Position numbers and translations under genes: made by a program | Source of the DNA: JBCDBH01 sp039184055 | GTDB lineage: Bacteria; Acidobacteriota; Thermoanaerobaculia; Multivoradales; J023 | Reading direction: 5' to 3' | DNA: 6,511 nucleotides | NCBI GenBank assembly: GCA_039184055.1 | Contig: JBCDBH010000333.1 | Span: forward strand, 1-6,511 | The notes under the pieces: generated by a model | Told to the model about the DNA's origin: nothing | Databases searched by the model: none | Seen by the model: only the letters and a program-made list of their open reading frames with translations | Shown: one piece after another, positions 1 through 4,746 of the stretch | Layout of the letters: each line of letters begins with the position of its first letter | Numbering within the stretch: position 1 is the first letter of the stretch

Positions 1-1
1 C

Positions 2-520
2 GCGGGCGAGACGTTGGGTCTTGCCGACGCCGGGGACGCCGTGACGGTGCGCGACAACCTCTTCGTCTCGACCACTGGCTGGGAGGCCTGCTGGTGGATC
101 GGCGCCGGTCACGGTACAACGCCGCTCGCCGCCGGGGTGTCGATCGCGAACAACACCTGCGCCGCCGCCATTACCCGACACGCGGCGATCGTCGTCGGCA
201 ATCCCGAGGGTGACGACCCGGCCATCCGGCTCGACGATCTCCAGCTCGAGGCCAATCTGATCACCGGGCTCGGTGACGGTGACCTCAACCTGCTCGCCAC
301 CTACGCCCCGGCTGCGTGGCGGGTCGACGGCAACGTCTACGCGCCGGCGGGTGGTTTTCGCCTGGTCGACGACCGGGTGCCCAGCCTCGATGCGTGGCGT
401 GAGCTCGGTGGTGTCGACGCCGAGTCGCGGGTGTGTGAGGTTCCGGTGTCGGCGCTCGAAGGCGCGGTGGACGAGACCCTCGCCGCGTGTCTCGGTGAGG
501 CGGGCGCGACGCGTCGATAG
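2..520 (+). CDS. Right-handed parallel beta-helix repeat protein, C-terminal part (5' truncated)
   Basis: The frame is open from the left edge and ends with TAG at 518-520, giving the last 172 residues of a longer protein. A TTG at 14 could be read as a start, but it has no ribosome-binding site and the frame continues upstream of it, so this is a gene cut by the edge. The sequence shows the irregular short-strand pattern of pectate-lyase-like beta-helices, with rungs such as VRDNLFVS, VSIANNTC and LEANLIT, then DGNVYAP and the closing phrase SLDAWRELGG-VDAES. That closing phrase (Trp, then Gly and Asp, then Ser) is common in the last rungs of such proteins. Members of the fold are usually exported and act on or bind polysaccharides, but no catalytic residues can be assigned here. 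No C-terminal anchor or sorting signal is seen. The family call is by pattern only; the substrate is unknown. Confidence 0.68.
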   Translation, partial: AGETLGLADAGDAVTVRDNLFVSTTGWEACWWIGAGHGTTPLAAGVSIANNTCAAAITRHAAIVVGNPEGDDPAIRLDDLQLEANLITGLGDGDLNLLATYAPAAWRVDGNVYAPAGGFRLVDDRVPSLDAWRELGGVDAESRVCEVPVSALEGAVDETLAACLGEAGATRR

Positions 521-536
521 CGCGTGATCGATGTCA

Positions 537-565
537 TTTCGTCTCGGGAGCGCGCGCGGTAGAAT
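537..565 (+). promoter_or_regulatory. Weak sigma70-type promoter candidate
   Basis: TAGAAT at 560-565 matches five of six bases of the -10 consensus. The hexamer 17 bases upstream, TTTCGT at 537-542, is a poor -35. If used, transcription would start near 572, ahead of the terminator-like hairpin at 605-630. That would make this the start of a leader for the gene at 700. The match is weak and could be chance. Confidence 0.25.
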
Positions 566-604
566 CCGGGTGGGGTCGTTCGACTGACCGCCAGAGATCT
601 CACC

Positions 605-630
605 CGCCGCGCGCCGCGGCGTCTGTTTTT
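605..630 (+). terminator. Intrinsic (Rho-independent) terminator
   Basis: CGCCGCG (605-611) and CGCGGCG (615-621) form a perfect 7-bp GC-only stem with a 3-base loop CGC. It is followed by TCTGTTTTT (622-630), a good U-tract. It lies 85 bases after the stop of the beta-helix gene and 70 bases before the next start, so it most simply ends the upstream transcript. If the promoter candidate at 537-565 is real, it would instead act as an attenuator in the leader of the gene at 700. Confidence 0.7.
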
Positions 631-676
631 GTACATGAACCCGCGTTCGTAGACAACACCGTGCCGACCCGCCACG

Positions 677-690
677 ATCGGCCGATAAGG
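677..690 (+). promoter_or_regulatory. 10-bp palindrome and ribosome-binding site of the amidohydrolase-like gene
   Basis: ATCGGCCGAT (677-686) is a perfect palindrome that abuts AAGG (687-690), the only Shine-Dalgarno-like sequence before the ATG at 700 (9-base spacing). Its right part, GGCCGAT (680-686), recurs directly at 710-716, inside the first codons. The palindrome may be an operator or a small RNA hairpin hiding the site, or may be chance in GC-rich DNA. Confidence 0.35.
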
Positions 691-699
691 TAGCTCCAT

Positions 700-1941
700 A
701 TGGAACACTGGCCGATCTATTCCCCCAAGCTCGTCGACGATCTCGAACCGATCGAGGTGGTCGGGTCCGAGGCGCCGGGTGGTCGTATTTGCGTCTTCAC
801 CATTCATGATGGTGATCAAGTGCCGCGTCGGGCGTTGCGCGATAGCGGCCAAGACGTGTTCAACCGGCGCGACATCCGGACCACGTACGTCACCGAGCGC
901 GATTGGGGGGCCAATTTGGTCGCCGAAAAGGTCGCTGAAGAGCTCGGCCTGGGTGGCTATATGCGAGTCAATCTGGCGCGCGTGCTGGTCGACTACGGTC
1001 GTTTTCCCGGGGTCAGCGGTAACGGCGTGCCCTATCTCGATCGCAAATCGGTCTATCCACCGCTCGCCGATCTGATCTCCGAGGAAACCAAGCATCAGCT
1101 GATCACGCGCTATTACGACGGCATTTCCCGTCGTCTCACCGAGCGCTTCAGCCACTCCCTCATCACCCTCGGCATTCACACCTACGACCCGCGTAACCAG
1201 AGCGGCACCATGCGTTCCGAAGTCAGCCTGGTCACCCGGTCGATGGCGTATCAGGAGAGCTCGTCGATTCCGGCGGGTGTCTTCGATCCGCTTTTTCCGG
1301 CCATCCTCTGCGAGTCGACCGCCGCCAAGTCGCTCACCTATCGCATCGTGCTCGGGCTCGAACAGGCGCATCGCGACGTCGCGCTCAACCACCCGTATGT
1401 CATGCCCGAGGGCTCGGTCGAGATTCGCGCTCAGGTGTGGTTCTTCTTCCGTCATCTGCGTCACGCGTTCACCGCGGCGTTTCCCGAGACGCAGGACGAT
1501 CCGGCCTACCAGCGCGTGTGGCAGATGCTGCTCGACGTCACCCGACGGTCGTCGGATTGCGAGACCCTGCGTGGCTACCTGCACGAATATCGCGAAGCGC
1601 CGCACGGCTTCGACGAGCTCTATCGCGCCGCGCGTCAGGCCTACGCCAAGATCACCCGTTTTCTCGACGCCGACCGCGCCGGCTTGATCAACGAGTACCG
1701 CTTCTCGCGCGAGCGGCCGAGCTGTATCGGCATCGAAGTGCGCAAAGACCTGCTCTTCGACGTCGATCCCGGGCGGCTCAGCGTTCGTCAGCGACCCGAC
1801 GCCGAAGCCGTGGCGCGGGACATCGCCGTCTGTCTCGCCGACGGCGTGCGCAAATATTGCGACGAGTGCTATCCCGACGAGCTCCCACCGGCGCGTCGTG
1901 ACCTGCTGACGAGCGACGTCGACGGGCTGTCTGTAAGCTAG
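700..1941 (+). CDS. N-formylglutamate amidohydrolase-like protein
   Basis: The encoded protein is 413 residues. It resembles the N-formylglutamate amidohydrolase family (metal-dependent hydrolases that release formate from N-formyl-L-glutamate, best known from histidine breakdown). An N-terminal block, FTIHDGDQVPRRAL (33-46), fits the family's PHxGxxxP motif. ERDWGANLVAEKVAEEL (66-82) and RVLVDYGRFPG (94-104) fit the D...A and R-x-(V/I)-D-x-(N/G)-R-x-P segments. GIHTYDP (158-164) fits the DLHS block with H160. SCIGIEVRKDLL (341-352) fits the late IEINRxLY-type block with E346. Family members are usually under 300 residues, and the excess lies mostly between about 190 and 310. No signal peptide or membrane segment is seen. 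No hut genes are adjacent, so the real substrate is open. The start is supported by AAGG 9 bases upstream and by coding character from the first codons. Its stop overlaps that of the convergent ligase gene. Confidence 0.6.
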   Translation: MEHWPIYSPKLVDDLEPIEVVGSEAPGGRICVFTIHDGDQVPRRALRDSGQDVFNRRDIRTTYVTERDWGANLVAEKVAEELGLGGYMRVNLARVLVDYGRFPGVSGNGVPYLDRKSVYPPLADLISEETKHQLITRYYDGISRRLTERFSHSLITLGIHTYDPRNQSGTMRSEVSLVTRSMAYQESSSIPAGVFDPLFPAILCESTAAKSLTYRIVLGLEQAHRDVALNHPYVMPEGSVEIRAQVWFFFRHLRHAFTAAFPETQDDPAYQRVWQMLLDVTRRSSDCETLRGYLHEYREAPHGFDELYRAARQAYAKITRFLDADRAGLINEYRFSRERPSCIGIEVRKDLLFDVDPGRLSVRQRPDAEAVARDIAVCLADGVRKYCDECYPDELPPARRDLLTSDVDGLSVS

Positions 1942-3524
1942 GCCTGGTCAGTCAGTCCCGGATCAGGCCAGATATTCGAGTGAGTGCTGTCTTCGTTGGC
2001 GACCGACTTTTCGTAGATCGTCCGTACCGTGGCGATGGTGTCGGCGTCTTCGGGACGTTTGTCGTCCCGATAGCGTCGGACCCGCGCGAAGCGTAGCGCC
2101 ATACCCGCCGGGTAGCGTGAGCTGGTTTGCACGTCGTTGAAGGCGATCTCGACCACCAGCTCGGGGCGGACATGGACGACGTGGCGAAAGCGTTTGATTT
2201 CGCGCTCCAAGAGCCGGGCGGTTTGCTCTTCGAGCATCTCGTCGGTCAATCCTTTGAAGGTCTTGCCCAGCATCACGAAGCCGCCGTCTTCGTCACGCGC
2301 GCCGAGGTGGAGATTCGACAGCCAGCCTTGACGACGCCCGCTGCCCCATTCGGCGGCCAGCACCACCAAATCGAGCGTGTGGGTCGGTTTGACTTTGAGC
2401 CAGGCTGAACCACGGCTACCGGCTTCGTATTCGGCGTTGAGGTCCTTGACCATGATGCCTTCGTGACCCTTTTCGATCACGTTTTTGAAGAAGGTCTGGG
2501 CGCGCACGGCGTCGTCGGTGACCTCGTGCTCGACCACCAGATCGGGCGCCAGGGCGATCAACCTGGTCGAGCGTTCGGCCAATGGGCGGTCGATCCAATC
2601 CTCACCGTCGAGATGGAGCAGATCGAAGAGCATCAGGGTGAGGGGGAGTTGCTTGGCGAGAGTGTCGACGTCGAGCTTGCGACCGAAACGACGCATGGTG
2701 ACCTGAAAGGGATGCGGGCGGCCGTCGGCGCGCATCGCGATCGCTTCGCCGTCGAGCACGATTCTCTCGGCGGGCAGCTTGGCGACCGCGGCGACCACTT
2801 CCGGCACCGCCACGGTGACGTCGCGCAGGCTGCGTGAATAGACTCGGACCTTGTCGCCGTCACGGTGGATTTGCACCCGCGCGCCGTCGAGCTTGCGCTC
2901 CACCTGGGCGGTGCCGAGCCGGTCGAGGGCGTCTTCGACATCGTCGGCGGGCTGCGCCAGCATCGGTTGGATCGGTCGAAAGAGACCGATGGCGAAATGT
3001 TCGAGTGCCGCTTCGCCGTCGGTGAGCAGGGTGGCGGCGACCGTTGCCAGATCGCCGTGCAGCATCGCCGCGCGTCGGACCCGTTGCGGTTTGATCGCCG
3101 TCGCCACCGCTACCGCGTCCATCAACACCGATTCGAGCGCGCCCTGACGGAGCTCGCCGAGCAAGAGCCGTTCGAGAAAATCCTGTTCGGCGGCGGTGGC
3201 GCGCAACATCAGCGCGCGCAACGCGTCGAGCCGTGTCTCGGCGGAGCCGCTTCCCGAGGTGTCGGCGATCGTCGCGAAGACCTCGTCGACGGCGCGGAGA
3301 TCGAGAGTCGGGCTCGCCGCCGGGGGCGCGTCGGCATCGCGAATCGTCGCCCAGCCGATCCCGATTCGGCCTTGTCGCGGCGCGCCGGTGAGAAACGCCA
3401 CGGCGATCGCGATTTCGTCGGTCGGGGTCGAGGCGAGCAGTGACGCCAGGGCGTGTCGCTTGGCCAACCGGCTACGGGTGGACGCTACCTTCTCCGAAGT
3501 CGCGACGAGCTCTCTGAGCAGCAT
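1938..3524 (-). CDS. lig: ATP-dependent DNA ligase
   Basis: This 528-residue protein seals nicks in duplex DNA using ATP via a lysyl-AMP intermediate. An N-terminal DNA-binding region (about 1-180) opens with LLRELVATSEKVASTRSRLAK, as in bacterial LigB and archaeal-type ligases. The adenylation domain follows with motif I KLDGAR (211-216, nucleophile K211), the SR of YSRSLRD (R231), VLDGEAIA (256-263), LFDLLHLDG (299-307), HEGIMVKDL (354-362) and WLKVKP (375-380). The OB-fold ends with motif VI, RFARVRRYRDDKRPEDADT (478-496). All key residues are present, so it should be active. It accompanies the essential NAD-dependent LigA in most bacteria and is usually dispensable, with a role in repair. 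No Ku, polymerase or nuclease domain is fused or adjacent. The ATG at 3524 was chosen because family similarity begins exactly there. The frame extends to a GTG at 3596, but those 24 residues are unlike the family. No strong Shine-Dalgarno precedes 3524. Confidence 0.95.
   Translation of the reverse strand: MLLRELVATSEKVASTRSRLAKRHALASLLASTPTDEIAIAVAFLTGAPRQGRIGIGWATIRDADAPPAASPTLDLRAVDEVFATIADTSGSGSAETRLDALRALMLRATAAEQDFLERLLLGELRQGALESVLMDAVAVATAIKPQRVRRAAMLHGDLATVAATLLTDGEAALEHFAIGLFRPIQPMLAQPADDVEDALDRLGTAQVERKLDGARVQIHRDGDKVRVYSRSLRDVTVAVPEVVAAVAKLPAERIVLDGEAIAMRADGRPHPFQVTMRRFGRKLDVDTLAKQLPLTLMLFDLLHLDGEDWIDRPLAERSTRLIALAPDLVVEHEVTDDAVRAQTFFKNVIEKGHEGIMVKDLNAEYEAGSRGSAWLKVKPTHTLDLVVLAAEWGSGRRQGWLSNLHLGARDEDGGFVMLGKTFKGLTDEMLEEQTARLLEREIKRFRHVVHVRPELVVEIAFNDVQTSSRYPAGMALRFARVRRYRDDKRPEDADTIATVRTIYEKSVANEDSTHSNIWPDPGLTDQA
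1941..1969 (+). terminator. Hairpin at the convergent gene junction, possible terminator without U-tract
   Basis: GGCCTGGTC (1941-1949) pairs with GATCAGGCC (1961-1969) over 9 bp with one G-U pair, leaving an 11-base loop. It begins at the last base of the amidohydrolase-like stop codon and lies wholly within the last ligase codons. No T-run follows on either strand. The G-U pair exists only in the plus-strand RNA and becomes C/A on the minus strand, so the structure favours the plus transcript. It may end that transcript or protect its 3' end. Confidence 0.4.
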
Positions 3525-3573
3525 CCGGACAGCATATCCGACCGGCGACCTGGTGAGCACGATTGCCGTGTCC

Positions 3574-3600
3574 GTTATGATGTGATGCGAACGCACTCAA
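3574..3600 (-). promoter_or_regulatory. Candidate promoter for the ligase gene
   Basis: On the minus strand, TTGAGT (3600-3595) matches four of six -35 bases and CATAAC (3579-3574) matches four of six -10 bases. The spacing is 15, shorter than usual. A start near 3567 would give a leader of about 43 bases. With its flanking base the -35 reads CTTGAGT (3601-3595), one half of the HspR operator (HAIR). The partner half expected seven bases on is absent (3 of 7 matches), so I do not claim an HspR site. Confidence 0.22.
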
Positions 3601-3623
3601 GTTTTTGGGAATGAGATCCCCAC

Positions 3624-3641
3624 ACTCTTTGTTGGAAGAGT
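3624..3641. promoter_or_regulatory. Inverted repeat, possible operator in the divergent promoter region
   Basis: ACTCTT (3624-3629) and AAGAGT (3636-3641) are perfect inverted arms separated by six bases. The right arm overlaps the proposed -35 box (3632-3637) of the chaperone promoter, where a repressor would block polymerase. With the preceding C, the left arm gives CACTC and the right gives GAGT, which recalls the core of the HrcA operator CIRCE. The outer bases do not match and the spacing between those cores is 10 rather than 9, so this is not a standard CIRCE element. Confidence 0.35.
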
Positions 3642-3661
3642 TGAGGGCTTGGCACTAAGAT
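3632..3661 (+). promoter_or_regulatory. Candidate promoter for the cbpA-clpB operon
   Basis: TTGGAA (3632-3637) and TAAGAT (3656-3661) each match four of six sigma70 consensus bases with an 18-base spacer. The start would lie near 3668, giving a leader of about 65 bases. A second choice uses TTGGCA (3649-3654, five of six) with an extended -10-like TGCGATAC (3671-3678), but at 19-base spacing. No sequence like the sigma32 consensus (CTTGAA with CCCCAT) is correctly spaced here. Confidence 0.3.
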
Positions 3662-3732
3662 CTTCGCCCGTGCGATACGCGGACAACGATTCGTTTTCGG
3701 TGGTGTGAGGATCGCCGAGCAAAGGAGAGGAC

Positions 3733-4680
3733 ATGGCTTTGGATTACAAGGATTACTACGCCGCGCTCGGGGTCGAGAAAAAAGCCTCGCAGGACGAGAT
3801 TCAGCGGGCGTATCGCAAGCTGGCGCGCAAATACCACCCGGACGTCAACAAGGACGACGGCGCCGAGGATCGCTTCAAGGAGATCACCGAGGCGTACGAG
3901 GTCTTGAAAGATGCCGACAAGCGCAAGACGTACGATCAATACGGCAGCGCGTGGAAGCACGCCCAGGCGAGCGGTGGCGCACCCCCGGGATTCGAGAACA
4001 TCCGTTTCGAATTCGGTGGTGGCGGCGCCGGCGCGAGCGGCTTCAGCTCGTTTTTCGACGCGCTCTTCGGTGGTGGTGGCGGCGCGGGTGGCTTCGGTGG
4101 TGGCGGCTTCGGTGGTTTTGGCGACGGCGCCTACCAACAGCGTGCGATGCGTGGGCGCAACCACGAGGCGACGCTGAAACTCGATCTCGAAGAAGCGGTG
4201 GCCGGTGGCAAACGGGAGATCACCCTCTCCGATGGTGGCCGGGGTCGCAACAAGGTGGAGGTCAACCTGCCGCCTGGGGTCAAACCGGGACAGAAGATTC
4301 GCTTGAGCGGTCGTGGTGGCGCGGCACCACCGGGAGGCGAAGCCGGCGATCTTTTCTTGAAGGTCGAGCTTCGACCCCATCCGCGATTCCGACTCGAAGG
4401 CAAGGATCTTCACGCTTCTGTGCCGATCACACCGTGGGAAGCCGCGCTCGGGGGTCAGGTCAGCGTGCCGACCCTCGGGAGCTCGGTGATGATCAAGCTG
4501 CCGTCGGGCTCGAATACCGGCAAACGGATTCGCCTACGCGGCAAGGGCTATCCCGATCGCGCCGGGGATGGCGACCTCTTCATCGAATTTCAAATCGTCG
4601 TGCCGTCCGAGCTGAGCGACGAGGAACGAGAGCTCTTCGAGCAGCTCGCCACGGCGTCGACCTTCGCACCCAGGGAATAA
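3733..4680 (+). CDS. cbpA: Class B J-domain co-chaperone (CbpA/DnaJ family)
   Basis: This 315-residue cytosolic J-protein stimulates the ATPase of DnaK and delivers unfolded clients to it. The J-domain spans about residues 4-70 (DYYAALGV, then YRKLARKYHPD with the essential HPD at 35-37, then YEVLKD and YDQYG). A Gly/Phe-rich linker (about 93-132) contains long glycine runs with FSSFFDALFGG. Two C-terminal beta-sandwich client-binding domains follow, at about 144-214 and 221-291 (LPPGVKPGQKIRLSGRG; LPSGSNTGKRIRLRGKGYP). The four CxxCxGxG repeats of canonical DnaJ are absent, which places it in class B with CbpA. Its length is close to that of E. coli CbpA. The start at 3733 has a strong AAGGAG (3722-3727) five bases upstream. 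It precedes clpB by 66 bases on the same strand, so the two are probably co-transcribed and act together in protein disaggregation. No dnaK, grpE or cbpM is in view. Confidence 0.92.
   Translation: MALDYKDYYAALGVEKKASQDEIQRAYRKLARKYHPDVNKDDGAEDRFKEITEAYEVLKDADKRKTYDQYGSAWKHAQASGGAPPGFENIRFEFGGGGAGASGFSSFFDALFGGGGGAGGFGGGGFGGFGDGAYQQRAMRGRNHEATLKLDLEEAVAGGKREITLSDGGRGRNKVEVNLPPGVKPGQKIRLSGRGGAAPPGGEAGDLFLKVELRPHPRFRLEGKDLHASVPITPWEAALGGQVSVPTLGSSVMIKLPSGSNTGKRIRLRGKGYPDRAGDGDLFIEFQIVVPSELSDEERELFEQLATASTFAPRE
4069..4122 (+). repeat. Low-complexity GGT/GGC run encoding the Gly/Phe linker
   Basis: Repeated GGTGGT and GGCGGC units, with three TTC or TTT codons between them, encode residues 113-130 of the J-protein. 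The pattern GGTGGCTTC, then a longer copy with extra GGT/GGC, then GGTGGTTTTGGC looks like a slippage-prone tandem tract. It stays in frame. Confidence 0.6.
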
Positions 4681-4702
4681 GGGAAAAGCAGATACGAGAC
4701 AC

Positions 4703-4723
4703 ACCGCGACGGCCGGTCGCGGT
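4703..4723 (+). other. Perfect inverted repeat between cbpA and clpB (intercistronic hairpin)
   Basis: ACCGCGAC (4703-4710) and GTCGCGGT (4716-4723) are perfect 8-bp inverted arms with a 5-base loop GGCCG. It starts 22 bases after the cbpA stop and ends 23 bases before the clpB ATG. The following TTCGACAT is not a U-tract, so it is unlikely to be a full intrinsic terminator. It could stabilise the 3' end of the upstream message after processing, cause partial termination, or act as an operator. Confidence 0.6.
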
Positions 4724-4746
4724 TCGACATACGAAAGGAACGAGAG

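Noticed and set aside
337..1605. A 422-codon open frame on the minus strand across the beta-helix and amidohydrolase-like genes
   Set aside because: It crosses a terminator and two plus-strand genes with better family support. Its composition is that of an antisense shadow.
3525..3596. N-terminal extension of the ligase to a GTG at 3596
   Set aside because: The added 24 residues have no resemblance to ligases, while the typical N-terminus begins exactly at the ATG at 3524. The extension would also cover the likely promoter.
3611..3658. A 15-codon ATG-to-TAA frame in the divergent gap, considered as a leader peptide
   Set aside because: It has no properly spaced ribosome-binding site, no codon runs suggesting attenuation, and it lies upstream of the proposed transcription start.
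3619..3676. CIRCE (HrcA) operator upstream of the chaperone operon
   Set aside because: Only one half matches well in each of the two possible alignments, and the spacing is 10 instead of 9. It is reported as a resemblance only.
4069..4122. Possible CRISPR-like or satellite repeat
   Set aside because: The repeated units are glycine codons in frame within the J-protein linker, with no spacer structure.
3655..4413. A 252-codon minus-strand open frame opposite cbpA
   Set aside because: It mirrors the J-protein's GC-biased codons. The run rich in Thr, Ala and Glu is the antisense of the glycine-rich linker.
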